Assembly: GCF_905147045.1 (NCBI RefSeq)
Contig: NC_065904.1
Coordinates: forward strand, 496,001 to 560,000
Reading direction: 5' to 3'
Origin: Nymphalis io
Lineage: Eukaryota; Arthropoda; Insecta; Lepidoptera; Nymphalidae
DNA: 64,000 nt
The notes beneath the pieces are model-generated. The model was given only the letters and a program-made list of their open reading frames with translations. It was not told the origin of the DNA and made no database searches. Shown here piece after piece: positions 1-11,522 of this stretch (the first letter of the stretch is position 1; every line of letters starts with the position of its first letter). Position numbers and translations under genes: made by a program.

Positions 1-1626
1 CAACACTCATTCGATGGAAGTTTTCTCGCTTTGGGAACTGAGAAGCTGGCGACATCACATTATACGTCAAACACATGAAATAGCCATAGGAATGGTAGAG
101 AACGGTCTAGAGTAAAACAAAACCAAGTTATCAGTCCCCAAATACATATGAGAGGACGCAGTCCATAAACAATTTGCTATTTTTTTGTGTCACCCCTACA
201 GTATGAGCCGCCTAGAGCGATTAACAATATTAACACAGCTTTAAGAACATGACGATTGAGGGAAAGACCGTAAAACATTGTTTACTAGATAGTGAGAGGT
301 TAACGATGAACTTTGTGTAAGAACTAGAAATGGAGCGGGCAGCCGACACTGCAAGAGTGATCTTATACACCATCCAATGTTTTACGATTTTTACAATAAT
401 ACAAAACGAGATTCAGAGTGAGATTACAATTACAATAGGGATACGATACGATAGGCGAGGCCGTGCTTAGCAAGGTTTAATTGCAACCGTTAATAATTAT
501 TAGGCGAAATGGATGCGGCCGATCATCGACTTTTAACTAAATAAAGCAGTCAATAAATAAATGTTCATAAATATCTAATAAATACCTACACGGGCTATAT
601 TTACAAGAAGCCTTCTCATTAAGGGCACATCTCAGCCTTTAAACGAATATAATACAGCGCTATCCCAGTGGGATATCAGGTATAAATTAAAAAATAAAGT
701 AAAGCTGCCGGCTTAACACTCGTATTACAAAATAATACTGACACCAGTAAAATACTCATCCGCGCGATGGAATGTGCGGGCTGCGCGCCCGGGGCTACGG
801 TGATAGGAACTGCACTACTCGCTACTGCCTCAAAAGCATCCAAATTCATCACATTCTATCTTTATAGAACTATAAATACAATTAACATTGATTCACAACT
901 ATCTAGACAGTACGCCCTGCGGCTGGGCCAACCATGAGGCCTGCACATGCTCCGGACCCTCAACATACAAATAGTCCTCATATTACAATGTTTGCATTGC
1001 AACGGATCGACCGATTGCGATGCACGGCATCATAACCAGGGCCTACATCGAGCCCTTTTACTAAACATTTGGTACATTACAAAACAATAACATGCAGTGG
1101 GACCAGAGACATCAGCAGGAAACATTTGTCTCTTTGATGCAAATAAGCCAAACTACATTTATCAGTTTTTCAATTAACAATCCAATAAGAATTTAAATAC
1201 AGCAAACAGATACTGAGATAAGTTATTTACATCATAGAGACAAATCTCCTGCATCCTGCGATATAGTGCCAACAATACACAACAGAACAGCTCTACTTGA
1301 AGCGAGTAGCATTAGGTACATGGTCGTCGCTAATCTCACAAGTCCAATACACTGAATATGAACAAAATAATACAGATTACATTTCACAAACACCGAGGGA
1401 AGGACTGAAATTTGACAAATGCAACACTTCAGAATGGCTCGGATCCGGTATGTATATGTACAAAAGAAATTACTTCAAAATAAATTATGAGCTTCGTAAA
1501 ATAATTATCACATAAATTTTATATCTCCCGGTCTCTCCACATAACTTAACACATAATCTAACTATATGTACACAAGATACAGTATGAACAGGTCGCTCTG
1601 GCAGAGTCCGAGGAACAAACACGGCA
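1..1626 (-). other. Downstream flank / probable 3'UTR of the Spitz-like gene
   Basis: No convincing coding exon is seen. The stretch lies just 3' of the ligand stop codon and has mixed composition, less AT-rich than the intergenic DNA at 2.7-4.0 kb. Long 3'UTRs are usual for this gene family, so it may be transcribed, but no polyadenylation site was fixed. Confidence 0.35.
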
Positions 1627-2172
1627 CTAGCGCGGAGGAGGCGCGGGCGCGGGCGCCGCACACAGCTGCACGCGGCCCCGCGGCGCCGCCACCGCCACCA
1701 GCTGCACCAGCCCGCGCTCCGGCGACAGCGGCGCCTTGCCTCGCCGGTGCAGGCGCACCCATGCGCCGAAGCAGACTAGAATCGCGAGGAACACCGCCAC
1801 CGTCGCGCCGCCCGCTATCGACGCTGTCTCCATCATGAGCTGCCGGCTCGTCAGCATGTACGAGTCGTCCAGGTCCTTGAACTCGCACCGCGGGCCCACG
1901 TATCCACTCTGACACTCGCAGTTGTAGATGGGGCTGTCCGAAATGACGACGGTGAAGCACTTTCCGCCGTTGAGACAGTAGTATTCCGAGTAATCAGGCT
2001 CGCACTTAAAGATGGGGAAGGTGACATTCAGGCGCGGCTGCGGCTGCGGCTGCGGCGGCGGGCGCTGCGGGCGCGCCGGCCTCGCCGGCCGCTTGGAGAT
2101 GGAGCTGGAGCAGGCGCCCGCCAGCGCCCAGGCCGCCGATACCACCGCCCACCACACTACCAACGACTGCAT
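1627..2172 (-). CDS. spi: Spitz/Keren-like EGF-receptor ligand (TGF-alpha family), membrane precursor
   Basis: The 181-residue reading starts at the Met at 2172, chosen because it opens a hydrophobic signal peptide (residues 1-20) ending in ALAGAC. A Pro/Arg/Gln-rich stretch follows (about 27-47), then one EGF domain with six cysteines at residues 57, 66, 72, 85, 87 and 96 (core YYCLNGGKCF and CECQSGYVGPRC). A transmembrane segment lies at about 118-139. Its outer end reads ASIAGGA, close to the small-residue motif cut by rhomboid proteases in Drosophila Spitz. The family activates EGFR after Star/rhomboid processing in the secretory pathway. The cytoplasmic tail is only about 40 residues and Ala/Pro-rich. 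The frame stays open upstream to a Met at 2343, but that start would bury the signal peptide. Spitz and Keren cannot be told apart here; the family call is firm. Confidence 0.85.
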   Translation of the reverse strand: MQSLVVWWAVVSAAWALAGACSSSISKRPARPARPQRPPPQPQPQPRLNVTFPIFKCEPDYSEYYCLNGGKCFTVVISDSPIYNCECQSGYVGPRCEFKDLDDSYMLTSRQLMMETASIAGGATVAVFLAILVCFGAWVRLHRRGKAPLSPERGLVQLVAVAAPRGRVQLCAAPAPAPPPR

Positions 2173-4245
2173 TGTCCGCTGGCTCCGGACGCTCGCCGCT
2201 CGCGGTGAGTGCACGATTTTGACATTGGACGGTGACTTATACGAAATCCGAGAGGCGATGACATGACCGCTTTCGAATTTCGAACTCGAACCCTTCGCTC
2301 GCATCCGCGTCGGCGGTCCGCCCAGACATGTTTCCTGTGTCAACTTTTTTTACGTCGACGATCACTCGCTCATGACGGAGGCGCGGTTTCTACGAGCGCC
2401 CGAGATATCGCATCGATCCCTCCGCGGGCATGTCGAAAGTGAAACACTAAACTACGTTGTACACTTTGTTCGTGGTTTACAATTATTCACGGAGCACATA
2501 CACACAATGTCCCGTTCGAAATGTTATACACAAAATGGTGCTGAGCGAAACGGAATATAGCACTGTACTCGACGAGTTGTCTATGCGCGACTGACGGAAG
2601 GCGTCTACTGCATCCGCCATCTGCCGACGAGAATGAATGCGGTGAACTCGCCGCCGAGCGCTAGTGTGTGCCTGTCTGTATAGTAACTATAGCTGTGTGC
2701 GATAAGAATAAACATGTGTGAGTACACTTTTTTCTTTTGTATGGGACAAAAGAGATTATAAAATCCCATTGGTGTAGTCTTATACAGGCAATATGTTAGT
2801 TAATTTCTTGTTACTACAAACTTGAACCTTACTGCTTTGGAGACCAAAACTTCAACTTTAAATTTATTTTTTGTAATCAAAACAATTTTTGAAAAAGTCA
2901 TTCTCATGAAATTTTTAGTTTTACTTTACTAGATAATTTATTAAAACTATCATTTTAATTTAATGTTTTAATAATGACACGGATAGTATATACCGCAAGT
3001 TTTTTTATACATAATAAATTCTTTGTTATATCACGTAGCTATGTTAATAGTTAAATTCTAAACCGGCCTTCAAGGGATAAACTTTTTACATGGTAAATAT
3101 CATAATACCTTTTTTAAATAATAAAAGTTAATATTTCTTCCCTTAAAACGTATTTAGTCGTTTCTAGTAAACTGAAACTATATAATTTATTTTATATACT
3201 ATTAGTAATGAAATTTTACGTCACATTACATATTGTTAGATTAAAAAAATGAAATACATAATTCATGGTCCCTTGACATTCTATTGATAAGATTATAAAT
3301 AAAAAACCAAAGATTTGGTACCTAAACAAGTTAAGCATAGTGCCTATTAAAAAAAACTAACACACTCATAGCCTCGTAACAGAAGCTATCTTATGAAAGT
3401 TAGAAATACAATTAAGACCAATCTCTATTTTTTATATACTTATTCATCCTATGAATCAATTGGCTGTAGTAAACGAAACGGCAGACATGTTTGTCACTCT
3501 GTTCAAGAAACGTCCTGTATCTTATGTTTATGATCAAAATAAAAAACATTTAAAACAAACAAAATATTTATATGAGTTCGTAAATTGATGTAGTTGAATA
3601 AAACATTATTCTTATTAATTTTCTTTGTTTAAGCTGTTCTTGTGGAAATTTTATTAAAATATTTATTTATAAAATACGAAATAAATGACTGCAATTCCTT
3701 TGATGATTTAGTAAATTAGTCAACAATATATTTAAACTGCTAAATAATAAAATATATAATTGATAACATATTTTAATTTAAATAATTATTTTTTCATGTT
3801 AAAAAAAATTTGGCAAGCTTTCGCGAGCGAAAACCATGCGCGCTAATATCATTCTTTTGTGGAGGAACAATATTTTATTTTAGTGTTCTGGTATAAGGGT
3901 AAGTTTTAGTAGTTAAAAAAATGCCCTTTTGTCTATAAATAAATATAAATTATTTTATTTTAATATCAAATCAGCTAGTCTCGTAAACTTTATAATGAAA
4001 GCTGATTTTATTTGATCTTTGCTTAAAGAAAAATCAACAAAAAAAAGTTAAATGTTATTTGTCACTGTCACATTTTCTTCAGCACTTCAATTCAGACACC
4101 CAGTATGTTGTCAACTTGTCAAGCTTTGTGAAATTGTTATGTTTATAGAAGTTGACTTAAAGTTGATGTATTTATATACTATAAAAATAAAATTGTGCAA
4201 ATATATGTTACCTTTCTCACTTTTAGTTCAAAGCGCTTGATAGCT
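2173..4245. promoter_or_regulatory. Divergent spacer between the Spitz-like gene and GTF2H4
   Basis: The first 500 bases (to about 2700) are CpG-containing and more GC-rich, as expected for the 5'UTR and promoter of the minus-strand ligand gene. From about 2720 to 4000 the DNA is AT-rich with no exon or recognised repeat. The last 200 bases should hold the promoter and 5'UTR of GTF2H4. No TATA box was identified on either side. Confidence 0.4.
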
Positions 4246-7200
4246 ATGTCAGAGTCATCTAAATCAAAGTCTTCTTCAAATATTAACCCATCGCCGACAT
4301 TACAGTGCAAGGATCTTCATGAGTATTTAAAAAGTCGCTCACCACAGTTTTTAGAGACATTATACAATTACCCAACTATATGCTTAGCTGTTTACCGGTA
4401 AGATAAACAAATCGTTAATTTAAATATATAAAAAAGCATAAAGGTTATGTTAGTAAAACAACTCGTTTATCATTAATTCTGTCTATATCCGTATAAAGGA
4501 TAATCCTTTGAACAGAATCAGGTCAAGTTTATAAATACCGTATAAATATTTGAAAAGATTAATTAAAAGACACACTCTTTCTACATAGTATATATATTGT
4601 CTAGTACATTTTAAAATTCTCAGTGATAATACAATTTTAATAGTTAATTAGTTAATTTTGATAGCAGTTTTCTTTGCTTAAATGTAATATATTTCATTAG
4701 GTATCTATATGTTAATTTTTGTTTTGTTTCATTTTTATAGTGAGCTGCCGGAGTTAGCGAGGCACTTTGTAATCCGTCTGCTGTTTGTGGAGCAGCCCGT
4801 ACCACAGGCGGTAGTTGCATCATGGGTTACACAAACACATGCCAAGTATGATTATTTATTTAAAATTATTTTTATAATTGCAAACAATAGTCTTTTCCCA
4901 TTTTCATAACAAAAAAAAGTGCTATAAATATATTAAATAGTAATACTTATAAACTATAATATTCCCTATGCAGTTGGCAAGCCGCCATTGAGAATGATCA
5001 CTATAGATGGAATAGTTAGGAGAACCGTATCACACCACGATCATCACTGGAAATGCATAAAAATGCAATAAATGTACATTGTAGAAATTATAAAAAAAGA
5101 GTACTCTAAATAGTGTCTAACAACTTTTTGTAAACATTTAAAAATAAATGGTTATATTCTTAAATGTAAAACATATGTCAAATCAGAATTAAATACCAAA
5201 TTTTAAAAATAGTAGATATATTTTAATAGTTTACTTGAACGGAGTATAAAAGTACTTGCATTCAACACTTTCCAGAGAACAAAGTAAAGCATGCGAGGCA
5301 CTCTCAGAGCTGTCAGTGTGGCAGGAGGCACCGATACCTGGTGGGCTACCTGGGTGGATGCTTTCGCAGTCATTCAAGAAAAATCTTAAAGTTGCTCTAC
5401 TTGGAGGGTAGGTTCAGTTTAAAACAATATTATTCATATTTACAATTGTCAAACAATTTTTTCTCTGATTATGTAAAAATCTATGAGTAAAACTAAACTG
5501 TTCTAATTAAATATACCGTAGAGCGCAAAAAGGTGATATGCAAAATGCTAAATATGTATATGTTGTCATATTGTCATTATTACAGCGGGCGGCCATGGAG
5601 CATGTCGTCGTCGCTGGAGCCGGACGGCAAGGCGCGCGACGTGGCGTTCCTGGACGCGTACGCGCTGGAGCGCTGGGAGTGCGTGCTGCACTACATGGTG
5701 GGCTCGGCGCAGACCGAGGGCATCAGCGCCGACGCCGTACGCATCCTGCTGCACGCCGGCCTCATGACCAGGTAACCAGCTCTTGTGGATGTTAGAGAAC
5801 TACTTCAACAATTATTAGAGAAATATATAGAATATTCGCATGACTGTGTTTTCAAATCATTATAAGTCACAGTTGAAATATTGATTTACAGAGATGCAGA
5901 AGATGGTACAGCCGTGATAACAAGGGCTGGATTCCAATTTCTACTGCTCAGCACAGCTAAACAGGTACAGATGATTTTGGTTTATGATTCAACACTGACT
6001 GCCATTTTAAGTTATTACCCTTACAGTGTCAATAATTTGCGCTCACTAGTTACATCTGCCATAAAATGTTTTGTTTTTTATAGTAACACTATGGCTTATG
6101 GCACTATGGATCAAAAGCATAATTAAAATCTTTGTATTCCACCAGTAGCGGCAACTGTTTATTTTAGCTAAATATGCTTAGAACAAAATTTGTGTTGACC
6201 ATAGGAAAAGCGACATGATTCGCTCTACCACTAAAATATTTCCATTTGGCTGAGAGGATACCTGTTTGCATATTCTCGGGCAGGCTCTCTCTTGTCGGCT
6301 TTTAATATATACAGTACAGTAACAGCCTGTGAATGTCCCACTGCTGGGCTAAGGCCTCTCCCTTTTGAGGAGAAAGTTTGGAGCTTATTCCACCACGCTG
6401 CTCCAATGCGGGTTGGTAGAATACACATGTGGCAGAATTTCAATGAAATTAGACACATGCAGGTTTCCTCACGATGTTTTCCTGCAGCGTCAAGCACAAG
6501 ATGAATTATAAACACAAATTAAGCACATGAAAATTCAGTGGTGCTTGCCCGGGTTTGAACCCACGATCATCGGTTAAGATTCACGCGTTCTAACCACTAG
6601 GCCATCTCGACTTTTAATATATATTAAAACAATATATATATATATAGAAAGAAAATGTGATATATAATATAATTGCTCGCAGGTGTGGTTGTTCCTGCAG
6701 CACTACCTGCACACCGCGGAGAAGCGCAGTCTGAGCGCGGCCGAGTGTCTCGCCTTCCTCTACCAGCTCAGCTTCAGCACGCTCGGGAAGGTACTCTACA
6801 ATGCCTAAGTCATTATACTCATAAAAAATGCATAAATAAATCTATAATAAAATTAAAAAATATATTATAATAATAAAAAATTGTAACATATACAAATATG
6901 TTTTAAGTCATTAAAAAAGAAGATGAATGAAACATTTATCATGTAAAAGTTATTATTGTGCTTTAAAAAAAATAGCCGTAAATATGAACATAAAAATATT
7001 TCATTTTGCGATATTAGTATTGTTAAAAAAAATACAAAATATTACAAGCAATAATAATAATGGCTATTATCAATTAATTCATGTCTTTCATCATATTTTG
7101 TAAACATATAATTAATTACAAAACTTGGAATTAGCGAACCTCTGATCAAGTTCGGATTATTTAAATCGATTTTAATCTGAATGGGCCTTAATATGACAAT

Positions 7201-10200
7201 AATATATATTTTACTTGGTGGTAGGGCTTTGTGCAAGCCCATCTGGTTAGGTACCCCCCACTCATCACATACAGGTTTCAAGGGTGAATGAGCCGATGTA
7301 ATTGCATAATTATGCTGTAAGTTATGATATGATATATGACTATTTACTATTAGAAGCCTCATACATATATGTACATTATATTATATATAAATTAAAATAT
7401 TAATAATTTTCATTTGTCAGGATTACAGCACAGAAGGTATGAGTAACAACATGTTGGTGTTCCTCCAGCATTTGAGGGAGTTTGGTCTCGTCTATCAGAG
7501 GAAGGTGAGGATTGTTTATTTAATTATGTGTTTTAAAATGTTTCCATGATGAATGATGAATATTGAAATGGTTTTTGAACAATTATGATTAAGATTTAAC
7601 TAAAAATTAATTTAATAAAATAAAGTATGTGTGTATATTTTTACTGGTGGTAGAGCTTTGTGCAAGCTCGTCTGGGTAGGTACCACCCGCTCATCAGATA
7701 TTCTACCGCAAAACAGCAGTACTTGGCATTGTTGTGTTCCGGTTTGAAGGGTGAGTGAGCCAGTGTAATTACAGGCACAAGGGACATAACATCTTAGTTC
7801 TCAAGGTTGGTGGCGCATTGGTGATGTAAGCGATAGTTAACATTTCTTACAATGCCAATGTCTATGGGCGTTTGTGACCACTTGGTGGAAGATGTACTTG
7901 TTTAAGTGAGATAACATTTTGTACCAATCTATATTGGAGCTGCATGATTTAATAAGGATTAAAAAAAAAATCTATGAGATGATAAGACTTCCCTAAGACA
8001 TATAAAAGTTGATATTTATTTTACTAAAACTATGCTTGCCAGAACAATAAGACAATAATATCTTATTTCGTTATAATAATATCAGTAAAACACTGTTTAT
8101 TATGGCAAAAAGAATCCATAGTTAACCATCCATAGTTAAGTAAATAATAAGTTTGTTCGGTAACCCCAGCGCAAGGCGGGCCGCTTCTACCCCACGCGGC
8201 TGGCGCTGAACATCACGTGCGTGAAGGACGGCATCGCGCCGCTGGAGGCCGCCGCCAGCGCCGGCTACATCCTCGTCGAGACCAACTACCGCGTCTACGC
8301 CTACACGCAGACCTCGCTGCAGGTCGCCCTGCTCGGCCTGTTCTGCGAGCTCATCTACAGGTACCGACCGCCGCCGGCAAAACGGTAGCCGGACAAAATA
8401 CGCATGTCAATATTAATTATTCACATAACATATAATTTTACTTGGTTGACTGCCTCGTATGGTTCTAGTCCCAGGTCGGGCCAATAAAAAGTTATTGGGT
8501 TTTTTGTCGAAAAATCTCAGTAGCAGCCCAGAGTCTGGAAGTTGGAAGTGTGTACACTCCCGTGCCTCGGAAAGCACGTAAAGCGTTGGTTCTGCGCCTG
8601 AACTCTTTCCGGTCGTGCCGGATTGCCGTCCCATCGGATTATGAGAGTTAGAGAAAGAGAGAGCACCTGTGTTTGCGCACACACTTGTGCACTATAATAT
8701 CTCCTGCGCAGTTGGCTAACCTCTCTTGAGATTGGGCGCCGGGGCCGAAATCGGTCCGGAAAACATCAATTTTACTTAGTGGGAGGACTTTGTGTAAGCC
8801 TAGGTAGATACCACTCAGTTATCAGATATTCTACCGCCAAACAGTAATACTAATACAAGCACGTATACATACTGAAAGGAGGTAACATTTCAGTTCCCAA
8901 GATTGGTGGCACTTTGGCGGTGTAAGGAATGGTTATTATTTCTTACATCGTCAAAGTGTACGCACGGTGGTGACCACCTTCCTATAACCCGCGCAGGTTC
9001 CCCGACGTGGTGGTGGGCGTGCTGACGCGCGAGTCGGTGCGCGCGGCGCTGCGCGGCGGCATCTCCGCGCAGCAGATCATCCGCTACCTCGAGCAGCACG
9101 CGCACCCGCAGGTACCGCCGCCCCCCCCACCCCCCCGCGCCGCCCCCCCCGCGCCGCCCACGCGTGACGCGCTACTATCACTGCGTTATTGCAGATGATG
9201 AAGTCTGAGACGACCGGCATCAGGACCTCTTCGATGTTGCCGCCCACCGTCGTGGACCAGATCCAGCTGTGGGAGAGCGAGCGGAACAGGTTCACGTACA
9301 CCGAGGGCATCGTCTACAACCAGTTCCTGTCGCAGGTGCGCCTAGCTCTAACGAGTGCTTTAGTATATCCCTCGAACAGAAAGGATCTGAACTATTTTGT
9401 CTGTCTGTGCATAAATAGAATCTCTCTAATCGACAATCTTTTTTTAATACATATTAGCGCAGCCTATTTTTTTAAGGAATTGCTAATATTCCTATTTACC
9501 GTCCACTTCACACTCACTCACATGCAACTTTTATATCGTTAAGCTCGCAAACGGTTGCGTTGTTGACATTTCATTTTCTCTTTTTTTTTTGTTTGGTAGT
9601 TATTAACGAGCTTTAGTGTTATCAATAAAATAAATTGAATTAAGGTTAGAGAATTAAGGTTTGAAACGTGAAAATCCCTAATATATGTTTTCCTCAAATT
9701 TTAAACAATAACGATAATGGTCGAATTTTGACCATTTCGGACATTGGCAGAGAACTAGTGGTATTTAGTCGAGGAGTATGTTTATTTTTATTTTATTGAA
9801 ATAAAATTTAGTATAAATTTCTTTAAGTATAAACTTTTAATTTGTTTAAAAATTTACTTAATTACTACCCTTTGTTTATGTTTTTTTTTTTTGGTCTTTA
9901 TTTAAATATTTTTATTTTCTGTTTTTATTCTACTTTTGATTTGTATATTTTGTAATTGTGTTTGTGAATGGTGTGTTCTCCTGTAATCGGTTGCATGGTT
10001 AGTTTTAAGTTAATGTGAAAAGTGATTTGAATGTGTCTTACGTCCAACTATTGGAGATCCATATAAATAAATAAATTAAGGATTATCCTTAGTAGCTATT
10101 ACTTTAAATTATTTGTCGCTATCTCTGAAGTGCCAGTGGAAATATTTTATTATAAAATAGTATTTTACAACGTAACCCGTTGAAACGGCGACTTGGTGAC

Positions 10201-10432
10201 CATCTGACGCAAAGAGATCGTTTCCAAAAATACTTTTATAAAAGCAATCTAACGGGCCGTTTTATTTGGTGGCCCCGCGTGCGCGCAGGCGGAGTTCGGC
10301 GTGCTGCGCGAGTACGCGTCGCGCTGCGGGTTCCTCACGTGGCACAGCGAGCGCGCGCGCACGCTCGTGCTCACGCGCGCCGCGCACGACGACGTCAAGC
10401 GCTTCTGGAAGCGGTACTCCAAGTCCTCGTGA
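4246..10432 (+). CDS. GTF2H4: General transcription factor IIH subunit 4 (p52 / Tfb2; Drosophila marionette)
   Basis: Eleven coding exons join in frame: 4246-4397, 4741-4845, 5276-5407, 5586-5771, 5892-5964, 6683-6790, 7421-7504, 8170-8360, 8997-9111, 9195-9335 and 10289-10432, giving 476 residues (human p52 is about 462). The N-terminus carries the family signature CKDLHEYLKSRSPQFLETLY and the C-terminus ends KRFWKRYSKSS. p52 anchors the XPB helicase in the TFIIH core and stimulates its ATPase, so it serves both promoter opening and nucleotide-excision repair in the nucleus. Exons 4, 8, 9 and 11 are strikingly GC-rich while exons 1, 5 and 7 are AT-rich. Intron 9 (83 bp) is almost pure C on the plus strand. 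Introns 6-8 hold SINE insertions. An AATAAA at 11139-11144 is a possible polyadenylation signal. The gene converges on CPSF3. Confidence 0.95.
6312..6610 (-). repeat. SINE-A copy (tRNA-headed) in GTF2H4 intron 5
   Basis: The minus strand starts with a tRNA-like head containing the box-B-type GGGTTCAAACCC and ends in a short TTACTG-type tail. A 13-bp target duplication, CTTTTAATATATA, flanks it at 6299-6311 and 6611-6623. The copies at 40490 and 55078 belong to the same family. Confidence 0.85.
7209..7325 (+). repeat. Truncated, diverged SINE-B copy
   Basis: It begins ACTTGGTGGTAGGGCTTTGTG and keeps the GTACC and ACTCATCA blocks of the family, but lacks the middle and the 3' tail. It lies in GTF2H4 intron 6. 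Confidence 0.65.
7643..7900 (+). repeat. SINE-B copy in GTF2H4 intron 7
   Basis: The 5' end ACTGGTGGTAGAGCTTTGTG and the central blocks match the other SINE-B copies in this window closely. The 3' end has drifted and the usual A-rich tail is lost. Confidence 0.8.
8444..8767 (+). repeat. SINE-C copy, 324 bp, with target-site duplication
   Basis: It starts GGTTGACTGCCTCG with a tRNA-like head and is flanked by AATTTTACTT at 8434-8443 and 8768-8777. The right-hand duplication is also the first bases of the next SINE-B, so SINE-C entered at that element's edge. A second copy lies inverted at 54133-54496. Confidence 0.8.
8775..8990 (+). repeat. Diverged SINE-B copy abutting SINE-C
   Basis: It shows the SINE-B order of blocks (GCTTTGTG-like start, TCAGATATTCTACCGC, GGTGGCAC, TCTTACATCG, GTGACCACC) with many changes, and ends only a few bases before GTF2H4 exon 9. 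Confidence 0.7.
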
Positions 10433-11522
10433 GCCGCCGGCGCTCGCACGCGGGCCTCGTTCGTTCTCCGTCACGTCGGTGCGACGATCGGCTCGGTTCA
10501 CGACGTGGGCCAAGGGATACTCCCGACATTGCTCTTTCAAGATTTGTGCCAACGGTTGACTTCGAGGTCATTTCGTCTCGTGACTTTGTATTTTAGGAGT
10601 ATTTGTTAATAATTATTAAGACTGTTAATTATACATACTTGTAAATAAGTAGTATTTGTAATATTTCTTAACTTTTTTTCTCCTCCCCTCCCGCACATAC
10701 TATCCCCCTATGCGCGTAGTTAAACTGATTAGATGGTCTACAAAAGGAATATTTTTTTACATATATTTATCAATGCAATATTTATATATCGGAGTTTAGA
10801 TTCAAGGGGGAAATAGTGCCACCTCTGCACGCGGTTATGATTTGTACAGTCAATTATTTTTATTTTTCATTTGTATAAATTTAAACCTTTAAATGTTAAA
10901 ATTCGAAATTACTTCAAAATCTCAGCAATATTAATTTTACAGTCATGTCATATTATTTACATAGATGTTCTTAGGGGTACATAACACCGACCCACATTCA
11001 GTGTCGACTTCTATTTTGTAAACAAATTAATAGGCGATTAATTTGAACGAGAACTCTCAATATCAATTCACTCTGTACAGTTCCCCTCGTTCGACTGGAC
11101 TAAATAATGTACTTAAATTTATTTTTATATAATATTGAAATAAAAAAATACCTTAAATATATAATTATTTTATTGATAAAAATAAAATTTACACTAGATT
11201 AAGACTTATTTATAATTGTATTTTTTTTTTCATTTACATCGAGTGCTGTTGCAGTAACACGTACAAGTAACAAATATTAGTCTTTATTTTTCTGAAAAAA
11301 AAAAATTCAAAATATGTTAATTTTTATAAAGTTGAATTTGTAGACTATAAAAAGTAAATTAAAACTTATTAATTTACTGAATGCCATCACTATACAAATG
11401 TGCACAAATGACACAAGAAATATTTTTGTTACCCACATCAGGTCAGGCCAGCGCTAAATGAAACACTTCTTTTTATACTCTTATACAAAGTTTTTTTATT
11501 CACTACTCCTGCTAGTGCGCCC
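10433..11522. other. Spacer between the convergent GTF2H4 and CPSF3 genes
   Basis: It holds the GTF2H4 3'UTR with a candidate AATAAA at 11139-11144, and the CPSF3 3' end, where an AATAAA lies on the minus strand at 11495-11500, only 22 bp past the stop codon. The rest is AT-rich with no gene or recognised repeat. Confidence 0.6.

Noticed and set aside
10180..10596. Arg/Ala-rich frames around the last GTF2H4 exon
   Set aside because: They are other-frame shadows of the very GC-rich exon 11 (10289-10432).
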